Origin: JBBQYA01 sp031412335
Lineage (GTDB): Bacteria; Bacteroidota; Bacteroidia; Sphingobacteriales; Sphingobacteriaceae
Reading direction: 5' to 3'
NCBI GenBank assembly: GCA_031412335.1
Contig: JANOCT010000001.1
Coordinates: 186,001 to 250,000, forward strand
Length of the DNA: 64,000 bases
Below are positions 26,827 through 34,757 of this stretch, one piece after another. The notes under the pieces were generated by a model that searched no databases, was not told where the DNA came from, and was given only the letters and a program-made list of their open reading frames with translations. The number at the start of each line of letters is the position of its first letter. Position 1 is the stretch's first letter. The position numbers and the translations under genes are program-made.

Positions 26827-27543
26827 ATGCATCAAATCGAAATCAGTGACTTCATCATTGATGTGGTACGAAAGAGCATAAAAAATATGCATCTTTCAGT
26901 TTACCCTCCAACTGGCAGGGTTCGAATTGCTGCACCCCTAAATATTGATGACGAAGCTGTAAGATTATTTGCGATTTCTAAATTAGGTTGGATAAAAAAA
27001 AACCAACGTAAATTTGAAAAACAAGAAAGACAATCACCCAGAGCATTTGCCGAAAGAGAAAGTCATTATTTTGCAGGAAGAAGATATTTGTTAAGAGTCA
27101 TCGAACGAGAATCACCACCCGTGGTTATCATTAAAACCAAAACGTTCATTGACCTTTTTGTAAGATCAAATACAAGTATTGAACAAAGACAAAATATTTT
27201 GAATGAATGGTATCGCAAGCAATTAAAAGATCAAATTCCTGCACTCATAGCCAAATGGGAAAAAATTATCGAAGTCACAGTATCAGACTGGGGAGTAAAA
27301 CAAATGAAAACCAAATGGGGAACTTGTAATATAGAACAAAAAAGGATTTGGGTTAATCTTGAATTGGCTAAAAAACCGACATATTGTTTAGAATATATTG
27401 TAGTTCATGAAATGATACATTTATTAGAACGACATCACAACGACCGTTTTTTAGCATACATTGAAAAGTTTTTACCAAAATGGAAGTTTTATAAAGAGGA
27501 ATTAAATCGTTTACCAGTTAGTCATGGTGAGTGGACATACTGA
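26827..27543 (+). CDS. SprT/YgjP-like zinc metallopeptidase (DUF45)
   Basis: 238 residues. VVHEMIHLLERHHNDRF has the HExxH zinc site with a downstream His, and MKTKWGTCNIEQKRIWVNLELAKKP is the conserved WGxC...N-x-x-L segment of DUF45/YgjP proteins. It starts one base after the hsdR stop, and this gene is often the last of type I restriction operons in many bacteria. Its role there is not known to me; turnover of HsdR subunits would be a natural hypothesis. Confidence 0.9.
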   Translation: MHQIEISDFIIDVVRKSIKNMHLSVYPPTGRVRIAAPLNIDDEAVRLFAISKLGWIKKNQRKFEKQERQSPRAFAERESHYFAGRRYLLRVIERESPPVVIIKTKTFIDLFVRSNTSIEQRQNILNEWYRKQLKDQIPALIAKWEKIIEVTVSDWGVKQMKTKWGTCNIEQKRIWVNLELAKKPTYCLEYIVVHEMIHLLERHHNDRFLAYIEKFLPKWKFYKEELNRLPVSHGEWTY

Positions 27544-27593
27544 CAAAAATTCATTTCATTTTATAATAGAAGTTTTTAGTAATGATATTTGAA

Positions 27594-27890
27594 CCACCGA
27601 GCAAAAAGGTCGGAGTTTGATGTAAAAAGGTCGGAACTTCGGGGTCCAACCACGTAACGCCGAGCAAATAGGTCGGAGTTTGATGCAAAAAGGCCGGAAC
27701 TTCGGGGTCTAACCCCGGAACGCCGAGCAAAAAGGTCGGAGTTTGATGCAAATAGGTCGGAACTTCGGGGTCTAACCCCGGAACACAGAGCAAAAAGGTC
27801 GGAATTTGATGCAAAAAGGGCGGAACTTTTGGGCTTAAGCCCAAAACGCCGAGCAAAAAGGTCGGAGTTTCATGCAAAAAGGTCGATAAT
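27594..27890. repeat. Five-copy 63-bp tandem repeat with internal palindromes
   Basis: Units recur every 63 bases: the GC of GAGCAAA falls at 27601, 27664, 27727, 27790 and 27853, the fifth copy being cut short. Each unit has AGTTTGATGCAAAAAGGTCG and then a palindrome. Units 2 and 3 have TTCGGGGTCTAACCCCGGAA, unit 4 has TTTTGGGCTTAAGCCCAAAA, unit 1 is decayed. Because 63 is divisible by three, the minus strand stays open for about 108 codons, giving a 21-residue periodicity, but I see no convincing start signal. Confidence 0.9.
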
Positions 27891-27950
27891 TTAGAATGTT
27901 CTCATTCACAAACAATATTACCCCATTAAACAATTAATAAACTACTGCAA

Positions 27951-27966
27951 AACTTTTGCATATTTA
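27951..27966 (+). promoter_or_regulatory. Promoter-like block before the AraC gene
   Basis: AACTTTTGCATATTTA, preceded by ACTACTGCAA. It shares the core with the blocks at 18365 and 30451 and lies about 85 bases upstream of the AraC-type ATG. Confidence 0.4.
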
Positions 27967-28048
27967 CCTATCAGATGCAAATCCTTGATAACCATGGTAT
28001 GTTTATCTTGGTTTTTATGAATCAGATTAACATGAAAAACTGTTTTAC

Positions 28049-28897
28049 ATGCCAGAAATAATACAAAATATTAGGACAAAGCGTTGTGAACTTCATCCTG
28101 CCTTACATTCATTAGTAAAGCATATTATATTGATAGACGCTGATTTTGGAGGTTTACCGATAAATTTGGAAGGTAATTTTATGCCTTCGCCTGATCAAGC
28201 TATATTCATTAATATTTTCACCCGTTTCAAAGTAAAAAAAGCAGGTGAGGTTAATTTTAATACCAGCACATCTTGTACTCTTATTGGTCCTCAAATAACT
28301 CCCGTAAAACTGCTGGTGCAAGAAAGCCATAAAGCGATAACGGTTATTTTTCATCCCGGTGGCTTGAACCGTTTTTTAGGCATACCCATGACAGAATTAT
28401 TTGATAATGGAACCAGTGCCAGAGAAGTGATCGGTAAAGAAATAGACGAACTTTTAGATAAATGCCACGATACACTATCCTTTCATGCGCTGGATGGTAT
28501 TATACAAAATTATTTTCTGCATAAGTTATCGATGGTAAAAGGTGAACTACCCATAGATTTTGCTCTTCAATATTTGATTACAAATTACAATACCGACATC
28601 GCTGATATTGCAAAAATGGCTTGTATGAGCATCAGAAGTTTTGAGCGTAAATGCCAGGAAAGACTGGGAATGCCAGCAAAGATGTTTGCACGAATTGCCA
28701 GATTTCATAAAGCGTATAAAATGCTGGAAAGCCAAAAGGCGGTTAAATGGACAGACATAGCCCATTGTGCAGGTTATTACGACCAAATGCATTTCATCAA
28801 AGACTTTAAAGAATTCGCAAAGTTCACTCCTACCCTCGTTCAAAAAGAACTTTCCAGTGAACATCTACAGTTTCAGTTAGATTGGGACAGAATTTAA
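28049..28897 (+). CDS. AraC-family transcriptional regulator
   Basis: 282 residues. The N-terminal ligand-binding half (about 1-160) has the DUF6597-like pattern with VIFHPGGLNRFLGIPMTELF. The C-terminal AraC DNA-binding domain (about 165-270) shows DIADIAKMACMSIRSFERKC (first helix-turn-helix) and KWTDIAHCAGYYDQMHFIKD with FKEFAKFTPT (second). It probably controls the small membrane protein gene 74 bases downstream. Ligand unknown. Confidence 0.9.
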   Translation: MPEIIQNIRTKRCELHPALHSLVKHIILIDADFGGLPINLEGNFMPSPDQAIFINIFTRFKVKKAGEVNFNTSTSCTLIGPQITPVKLLVQESHKAITVIFHPGGLNRFLGIPMTELFDNGTSAREVIGKEIDELLDKCHDTLSFHALDGIIQNYFLHKLSMVKGELPIDFALQYLITNYNTDIADIAKMACMSIRSFERKCQERLGMPAKMFARIARFHKAYKMLESQKAVKWTDIAHCAGYYDQMHFIKDFKEFAKFTPTLVQKELSSEHLQFQLDWDRI

Positions 28898-28971
28898 TTT
28901 TGTCGTTTTTGTACTATCGCATCCGGTACACGACAAATATTTTTGACCCAGAAAATTTAAACTAAACAACA

Positions 28972-29445
28972 ATGAAAAAGATAATTTTATTTGCCTCCAT
29001 AGCTTTTGCGAGTGGTGTTTTATTTGTCAATATTTATAATTCCATCGTAAATGCGGTTGATTGGGAAAGTAATATTCCTGAATCTATAATTGCTGCAAAG
29101 AACTTTTTTAAGCCAGCAGATCCAGGTACTTATTTTAAAATATTTTCTCCTGCTACCCAAATGTTAACCTTGTTGACATTAATTCTACATTGGAAAAAAG
29201 TACCTTCGGTAAGATGGTTATTGGGTATCTCTTTATTCTTTTATATATCGGCTGATATATTGAGCTTTACTTATTTCCACCCACGAAACGATATTATGTT
29301 TTTATCCGATCAGCTTGCTGATACAGAAACACTTAAAAAATTAGCATCAGAATGGAGTTCGATGAATTGGGTTAGATCCTTTATTGTTTTTCTTGGTCTT
29401 GTCTTTTCATTTCTGTCGCTCGACAAAGTTTACTCGGTGAAATAA
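28972..29445 (+). CDS. Small four-helix membrane protein (DUF1772-like)
   Basis: 157 residues with four hydrophobic segments (about 5-25, 60-80, 85-105 and 133-150). The pattern, FASGVLFVNIYNSIVNAVDW at the start and a loop rich in charged residues before the last helix, resembles the DUF1772/anthrone-oxygenase-like group, but the match is weak. It follows the AraC gene and is likely its target. The 3' end of a related copy survives at 30288-30359. Confidence 0.6.
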   Translation: MKKIILFASIAFASGVLFVNIYNSIVNAVDWESNIPESIIAAKNFFKPADPGTYFKIFSPATQMLTLLTLILHWKKVPSVRWLLGISLFFYISADILSFTYFHPRNDIMFLSDQLADTETLKKLASEWSSMNWVRSFIVFLGLVFSFLSLDKVYSVK

Positions 29446-29493
29446 ATATTTTCGGGTTTAATTAATAAAGTGTTTTAAATTTAAATAAATACC

Positions 29494-29537
29494 AGTTTGA
29501 TGTAAAATGGTCGGAACTCCGTGATCTCACCCTAGAA
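29494..29537. repeat. Isolated, decayed copy of the 63-bp repeat
   Basis: AGTTTGATGTAAAATGGTCG followed by GAACTCCGTGATCTCACCCT matches unit 1 of the tandem array 1.9 kb upstream, including the TGTAAAA variant found only in that unit. The palindrome is broken here. Confidence 0.75.
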
Positions 29538-29633
29538 AGCTTTTAAACAAAGATTTTTCAAAACAAAATCATGAAACAGGGAAGATTTTATATAAATGCA
29601 GCAAGAAGAAAATAGAGATGAGAAAATTCAACG

Positions 29634-29663
29634 CAAAAAAAAAGCTGTTCATAAAGAACAGCT
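29634..29663 (-). terminator. Terminator of the DUF4382 gene
   Basis: On the minus strand, stem AGCTGTTC, five-base loop, stem GAACAGCT (29643-29663), followed by nine T's (A's at 29634-29642 on the plus strand). It lies 20 bases past the stop of the DUF4382 lipoprotein gene. Confidence 0.85.
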
Positions 29664-29682
29664 CTTAAGTTAATACTATATA

Positions 29683-30219
29683 TTATTTAATTCGAATCAC
29701 AGGTTTCAACATATATTTACCAGCTCCATTTTGGCTAACAGACAAGGCAGCATCAAAATCAATTAGCAATATATTTAAAGGTTGATCTAATTTTTTACTG
29801 AATTTTATTTTCAAGCCAGACTCTGAACCACTTGGAACAGTCAGTGGATAAATAGTACCATTGTCTTTTACAGTGCTATTTGGTCCAAGTATTAACCTGA
29901 TCTCTTTTATTTGTCTTTGAGGTATTAACCCGTTTGCCAACAAAGTATCTACACCATTTTGTAATAATAATAAATTGTAAATACCAGCTTGTGTATTTAG
30001 GGTAACCCAATTTAATGTACTGTCATTTACATCATCTCTATACTTTACCCTAACAGTTTGAATATCGATATTTACTTCTTCTAGCGCCGAAGGTGCATCC
30101 GTCATTCTTATTTCAAGATTGGCTTCTTCAGCAACACCATCAGAATCTGATTTTTTGCAAGATATTAAGCTCGTTATCAATAATGAGCTAAATAATAGGA
30201 ATAGAATACTTTTCTTCAT
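29683..30219 (-). CDS. DUF4382 lipoprotein
   Basis: 178 residues. Signal and lipobox SLISCKKSD (lipid on Cys21). The mature part begins with ANLEIRMTDAPSALEEVNID and ends with PLNILLIDFDAALSVSQNGAGKYMLKPVIR, the two conserved blocks of DUF4382. The domain is a beta-sandwich of unknown function on the surface or periplasmic side. The gene sits between the membrane-protein gene and the remnant of its duplicate, with a good terminator of its own. Confidence 0.88.
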   Translation of the reverse strand: MKKSILFLLFSSLLITSLISCKKSDSDGVAEEANLEIRMTDAPSALEEVNIDIQTVRVKYRDDVNDSTLNWVTLNTQAGIYNLLLLQNGVDTLLANGLIPQRQIKEIRLILGPNSTVKDNGTIYPLTVPSGSESGLKIKFSKKLDQPLNILLIDFDAALSVSQNGAGKYMLKPVIRIK

Positions 30220-30287
30220 TTTTATAATTTTATAGACATTAGAAAATACCGTGCCGTTAAAATTTTAAAATAAGGAATGCTACTCAA

Positions 30288-30359
30288 ATGCTAACCTTTT
30301 TGGCTTTTGGTCTTATATTTTTATTTCTGTCGCTTTACAAAGTTTACTTTGTGAAATAA
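30288..30359 (+). pseudogene. 3' remnant of a duplicated copy of the membrane-protein gene
   Basis: Ends with GLIFLFLSLYKVYFVK and a stop, against GLVFSFLSLDKVYSVK and a stop at the end of the gene at 28972-29445. Similarity continues about 20 bases beyond the stop (both have TCGGGTT). Only some 24 codons remain. Confidence 0.75.
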
Positions 30360-30450
30360 AGTATCATCGGGTTGTAAAACACTGAGGATAAGTAGTAAAA
30401 TTTAGGATTTCTTTAACCACAACAATATTGAAAATCAAAAAACTACTACG

Positions 30451-30466
30451 AATCTTTTGCATATTT
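30451..30466 (+). promoter_or_regulatory. Promoter-like block before the DinB-like gene
   Basis: ATCTTTTGCATATTTG, preceded by ACTACTACGA, shares 21 of 26 positions with the block before the AraC gene. CATATTTG fits TAnnTTTG with one mismatch, and lies about 55 bases before the ATG. Confidence 0.45.
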
Positions 30467-30513
30467 GATTATAGCGATCAAGTGAAAATAAAATAACAAA
30501 CAGGCAAGGAATT

Positions 30514-31098
30514 ATGAAAAATGACTTTTTAGATAGCGCAAGAAAACAATTCGAATATTACAAAATGCTTGGAGACAAAACGTTTTCACAAGTTCAGGAC
30601 GATAAATTGTTTTGGCAATACAATGAAGACAGCAATAGCATAGCGACAATCGTTAAACATCTTTCAGGAAATATGCTTTCACGTTGGACAGACTTTCTGA
30701 CTTCAGACGGAGAAAAAGAATTTCGTAACAGAGACGCTGAATTTGAAAATGACATAATAAGTAAAGAAGAACTTTTAGAAAAGTGGAATAAAGGCTGGAC
30801 TTGTCTTTTCAACGGAATCAACTCATTGACAATTAATGACCTTGATAAAATTATTTATATACGCAATCAAGGTCATACAGTAACCGAAGCCATTAGTAGA
30901 CAACTTGCACATTATCCATATCATATTGGTCAAATTGTATTCTTAGGAAAAATGCTTGCAGAAAACGGTTGGACTTCATTGTCAATTCCAAAAGGAGAAT
31001 CGCAAGCATTCAACAACAATAAATTTTTAAAACCTAAACAAAGAGGACATTTTACCGACGAATTTTTGAACAACAAAAATGAAAACCCAAACAGCTAA
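30514..31098 (+). CDS. DinB-superfamily protein (DUF1572)
   Basis: 194 residues. The pattern VKHLSGNMLSRWTDFLTSDG gives the first conserved His helix of DinB-like four-helix bundles and ISRQLAHYPYHIGQIVFLGK gives the H-x-x-x-H pair that completes the metal site. The internal WNKGWTCLFNGIN segment and length match DUF1572. Members are metal-dependent, some acting as thiol transferases; the activity of this one is unknown. Confidence 0.85.
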   Translation: MKNDFLDSARKQFEYYKMLGDKTFSQVQDDKLFWQYNEDSNSIATIVKHLSGNMLSRWTDFLTSDGEKEFRNRDAEFENDIISKEELLEKWNKGWTCLFNGINSLTINDLDKIIYIRNQGHTVTEAISRQLAHYPYHIGQIVFLGKMLAENGWTSLSIPKGESQAFNNNKFLKPKQRGHFTDEFLNNKNENPNS

Positions 31099-31108
31099 CT
31101 GAAACACC

Positions 31109-31294
31109 ATCGAGTTTTTAGGCATTTGGGATAGTGTTTATAATCCAAATTTTAATTATGGCGAATTCGCCATAATTAAAAGCCAGGCAGGAAGCAATAA
31201 TTTTGTCCTTTCCGCTAAACAATGGATAGAACAAACTGGAGCAAATGGTTTAACCGCAAAAGCATGGTAATATGGTGGAACTTATGCCAAATAA
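31109..31294 (+). pseudogene. KilA-N domain pseudogene fragment
   Basis: Translating from 31109 gives IEFLGIWDSVYNPNFNYGEF, then FVLSAKQWIEQTGANGLTAK, an in-frame TAA at 31268-31270 and YGGTYAK before a second TAA. This is the middle of the phage-derived KilA-N DNA-binding domain, where active homologues read K-x-G-R-Y-G-G-T-Y-A-H. There is no start codon upstream, the Gly-Arg is replaced by Trp-stop, and the rest of the domain is missing. Confidence 0.8.
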
Positions 31295-31320
31295 ACCTTT
31301 CAATAAAAACACAGCACCTT

Positions 31321-33882
31321 TTAATCCTGATAAAACTCTTTCTGTCTTGTCAATTTTAAATCCTGAAGGATTTGTGCTTTTACTCGTAGTGTAACTCCAT
31401 AACTTTGATAAATTCCAAAAGGAGTCCATCGAATGGCTAAATCCCAGCAATGCAAATCGCGGTTGATGTTGATGTTGGTGGGTGTTATTTGATTTGTTTT
31501 TAAATCGTAACCACTGGTGGCGCTTAGTTTCCATTTTTTGGTCAGGTTTATATCTCCGCTAATGTTGACGGTTTGCGAAAATTTATCTTCTGAGTCGGCA
31601 GTGTATTGCATAAAATAACCTAATGAAAGGTTCCAAGGAATGCTAAAATCTACATACGAAGGTTGACTATTATTAATGCTATTTAATCTCGCAGGATCGG
31701 TAATGGCAGAAGTTCTGGTTTTTCCAGAACCATTCAAACTGGTACTTAAATTTAAATTGGCAGCCGTTAATCTAGCTAAACGTTTATTTTCTGTTAATTC
31801 GAATTTTTGTACTCTAAATTTTGTTGGAATTGTTTCAACTAATCGTTCTTCTCTGGCGTATGGATCGTAGTTAGCTCCAAAATTAATTCCCAATTTATTA
31901 AACAAAGTAGTTCTACCCGAAACCTGAATGGTACTTAATTGAAACGAATCGGCTGCGAAATTATACCCTGCACTAAAATTTAAACTTTCTAATAACTTGA
32001 TTTTAGAAGTCCCATTTATCGTATCATTCTTGTTTTTCACCTTCATTTCCAGGTTATTCTCCAGACTAATACTTAATGATTGCGATCTGCCTTGTTGAGG
32101 TCCTCCAAAAGATCCTGCTTCAAACTTAGAAAATCGCGTAGGGTTTTTTGTTGATTGATCTCTTCTTACATTTTCATAATATCCAAATCTTTCTTCCGCA
32201 AAATCTGGTCGATAACTAAAACCAAAACTTGGCGTAAGCACATGTCTGATAGCTTTTAAACCAAATTTATTGATATTCGCCTGACCAAAAATGATAGTTT
32301 GTAGCGAAGTTCCAAAACTATAATCCCTTCCGTTTAATACACCTTCAGCTGTATCTGTTATTATCCTATCGCCATTAAAATATTTGTAAGATGATTGAAA
32401 ATACAAATATTCATTATAGATAAAACTGGGACTAAAGGTGAAATGCTTTAAAATTTGAATGGAAGTACCTATCGGAATTCGATGAGTAAAGCCAGTAGTG
32501 AAATTATCTAAGGTTTCTCGTTGAAATAAAATAGAATCGCCAGTAGTTACTTTATTGGATCCGCTTAATTGGTAACTCAGGTTTATTTTTTGCCACCAGG
32601 TTTGTTGCCCAGTTCTATTTTTAGAATCAAACGGGCGAATACTTGCCATACTGAAACTAAACGTTGGTAAATCTAAATTAACTACTCCTGTTCTTACATT
32701 CTGGTCGTGCCTTAGCGATGAATTAAAATTAAAAGGAGTTCCAGTCCAAACTTTATTGAAATTGATGGATGAGAAGACCGAATTAGTAACTTGATCTGTA
32801 ACGTTATATGAATTGTTTCTTAAGTTCGTATTACTTTGCAAATTCACATTGGCACTAAAAGTTACACCTGGATTTAAGGCTGCATCTTGACTATGATTCC
32901 ATCGAATAAAATAATCTTTTGTTAACTCAAAACTACTGGTTTCAGGCTCTCCTATTTTACGCTCACTATATCCAATATTTACATTGCCACTATATTTATA
33001 GCGGGTTAAATACCTTGTTTCTGCATTTAAACGATAACTACCTTTTGTAAAAATACTTCCTTTTAAGGTTAAATCTAAATTGTCACTAATTCCCAAATAA
33101 TAACCTCCATTTTGAAAGAAAAAACCCAAAGCTCTATCCTCACCTATGGTTGGCATAATAATTCCCGAAGCACGGGTATTTCTTTTTGGAAAAAAACCAA
33201 ATGGAATGGCTAAGGGCAAGGGCACATCTTCTATTTGCAAATAAGCTGGTCCGCTAATGATGCGTTTTTTGGTAGTTTTTGATCGTGCGATAACAATTCC
33301 AAAATGTGGATGATCTAATTCGCAAGTAGTATAAATTCCATTTTTGGTAAAAATTTCATCTTTCTCGTTTTTCTTTATTTGCGAACCTCGCAAATACCCT
33401 TCATTTCCTTGGTTGGTAACTGCGTTTTCAATTTTACCTTTTTTTGTTTTGAAATTGTACGCTACTTTATCTGCTTTAAATGATTCTTCGCCTTGTTTAA
33501 AATCAGGTTTGCCTCTGATCGTTCCACTACTGTCGGCAACTCCTTCGGCATAAATAGTCAAGGTTTCTTGGTTTATAACAATATAATCTGCCTTTAATTC
33601 AATATCCTCATACGATACTATGCCTCCATTGTATAGGTAAACCATTTTTCCGGTTATATCATATCGGATCGAATCAATGGCGCTATAGGTTACTTTTGAT
33701 TTTAATGCCGACTGATTTTTAAGATCAATAACGCTATCGGCAATCAAAGAATCTGCTTTAATTGTGCTGTCGGCTAACAGTATGGTATCGCTTAAATTTG
33801 AGAAACTATACGCTAAACTTGATTTAACATACGTTAAGGAGATAAAAAAGCAAACTGTAAAAAGAAATTTAAAGGATTTCAA
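31321..33882 (-). CDS. lptD: LPS-assembly protein LptD homologue (OstA family)
   Basis: 853 residues. A signal peptide (about 1-25) precedes an LptA/OstA-like domain (about 60-260: VYLYNGGIVSYEDIELKADY, IRGKPDFKQGEESFKADKVA, CELDHPHFGI) and a large beta-barrel (about 300-853) made of alternating strands that ends near LRVKAQILQDLKLTRQKEFY. It should insert LPS into the outer leaflet of the outer membrane. Divergent from the amidase/MCE genes, an arrangement I know from other Bacteroidota. The start is 73 bases from the amidase start. Confidence 0.9.
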   Translation of the reverse strand: MKSFKFLFTVCFFISLTYVKSSLAYSFSNLSDTILLADSTIKADSLIADSVIDLKNQSALKSKVTYSAIDSIRYDITGKMVYLYNGGIVSYEDIELKADYIVINQETLTIYAEGVADSSGTIRGKPDFKQGEESFKADKVAYNFKTKKGKIENAVTNQGNEGYLRGSQIKKNEKDEIFTKNGIYTTCELDHPHFGIVIARSKTTKKRIISGPAYLQIEDVPLPLAIPFGFFPKRNTRASGIIMPTIGEDRALGFFFQNGGYYLGISDNLDLTLKGSIFTKGSYRLNAETRYLTRYKYSGNVNIGYSERKIGEPETSSFELTKDYFIRWNHSQDAALNPGVTFSANVNLQSNTNLRNNSYNVTDQVTNSVFSSINFNKVWTGTPFNFNSSLRHDQNVRTGVVNLDLPTFSFSMASIRPFDSKNRTGQQTWWQKINLSYQLSGSNKVTTGDSILFQRETLDNFTTGFTHRIPIGTSIQILKHFTFSPSFIYNEYLYFQSSYKYFNGDRIITDTAEGVLNGRDYSFGTSLQTIIFGQANINKFGLKAIRHVLTPSFGFSYRPDFAEERFGYYENVRRDQSTKNPTRFSKFEAGSFGGPQQGRSQSLSISLENNLEMKVKNKNDTINGTSKIKLLESLNFSAGYNFAADSFQLSTIQVSGRTTLFNKLGINFGANYDPYAREERLVETIPTKFRVQKFELTENKRLARLTAANLNLSTSLNGSGKTRTSAITDPARLNSINNSQPSYVDFSIPWNLSLGYFMQYTADSEDKFSQTVNISGDINLTKKWKLSATSGYDLKTNQITPTNININRDLHCWDLAIRWTPFGIYQSYGVTLRVKAQILQDLKLTRQKEFYQD

Positions 33883-33955
33883 ATTTGATAATGAATGCTA
33901 TTTTTGTGGAATATTACCCGAATAACGATCTCAAAGGTAAAAATAATATCAATCT

Positions 33956-34741
33956 GTGAACAGACTAATCATAAGCTCTCTCTTTTGCTGCATAATCATC
34001 CTTACTTCAGCATTTAAAATAGGAAATACCATTCCAAAATATAAAGTTAAAACGATTGTAATTGATGCCGGACATGGAGGTCATGATCCGGGATGTTTTG
34101 GTGCCAGCAATAGAGAAAAAATAGTTGCTTTAAGTGTAGCACTCAAACTTGGCAACAAGATTGAAGAAAGTTTTCCAGATGTAAAAGTAGTTTACACTAG
34201 AAAAACGGATGTTTTTATTCCATTAATAGATAGAGCCGAAATTGCGAATAAAGCACATGCTGATCTTTTTATATCCATCCATTGCAATGCAAGCAAAGCA
34301 AAAACTGCCTATGGAACTGAATCTTGGGTGATGGGTTTGCATGTTTCGGAAGCTAATTTGGCAGTAGCCAAACGAGAAAACTCCGTAATTTTATTAGAAG
34401 AGGATTATAAGGCTAATTACGATGGTTTTGATCCAAATTCTGCTGAGGCTTATATTACATTTTCACTATATCAAAATGTGAACATTGATAAAAGTTTGTA
34501 TTTAGCTTCAAAAGTCGAAACTGCTTTTAAAACAAAAATGGAGCGATTTAGTCGTGGAATAAAACAGGCAGGTTTTTTGGTACTTTACAAAACCAATATG
34601 CCAGCAATATTAATCGAAACCGGATTTTTGACCAACCTGAATGATGAAAAAATTTTAGGATCGGAAAAAGGGCAAACTGATATTGCCGAAACTATTTATT
34701 CTGCTGTAAAGGAATATAAATCGGATGTTGAAATAAACTAA
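33956..34741 (+). CDS. N-acetylmuramoyl-L-alanine amidase (Amidase_3)
   Basis: 261 residues from GTG 33956. A signal/anchor segment (about 3-22) precedes the zinc amidase: TIVIDAGHGGHDPGCFG (first His), a Glu around NREKIVALSVALKL, SIHCNASKA (second His) and PAILIETGFLTNLNDEK (catalytic Glu). It cleaves the bond between muramic acid and the stem peptide during cell separation or recycling. An insert around 130-170 (VMGLHVSEANLAVAKRENSV) is usual for this phylum. The MCE gene follows 16 bases downstream. Confidence 0.92.
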   Translation: MNRLIISSLFCCIIILTSAFKIGNTIPKYKVKTIVIDAGHGGHDPGCFGASNREKIVALSVALKLGNKIEESFPDVKVVYTRKTDVFIPLIDRAEIANKAHADLFISIHCNASKAKTAYGTESWVMGLHVSEANLAVAKRENSVILLEEDYKANYDGFDPNSAEAYITFSLYQNVNIDKSLYLASKVETAFKTKMERFSRGIKQAGFLVLYKTNMPAILIETGFLTNLNDEKILGSEKGQTDIAETIYSAVKEYKSDVEIN

Positions 34742-34757
34742 TTTAATACATAAACAA

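Noticed and set aside
27551..27877. Open frame of 108 codons on the minus strand over the 63-bp repeats
   Set aside because: It exists because the repeat length is a multiple of three; no ribosome site or promoter is seen, and the palindromes covary at DNA level, which fits a non-coding repeat better. Not fully excluded.
27594..27890. CRISPR array
   Set aside because: Units are contiguous tandem copies of 63 bases without unique spacers, and no cas genes are near.
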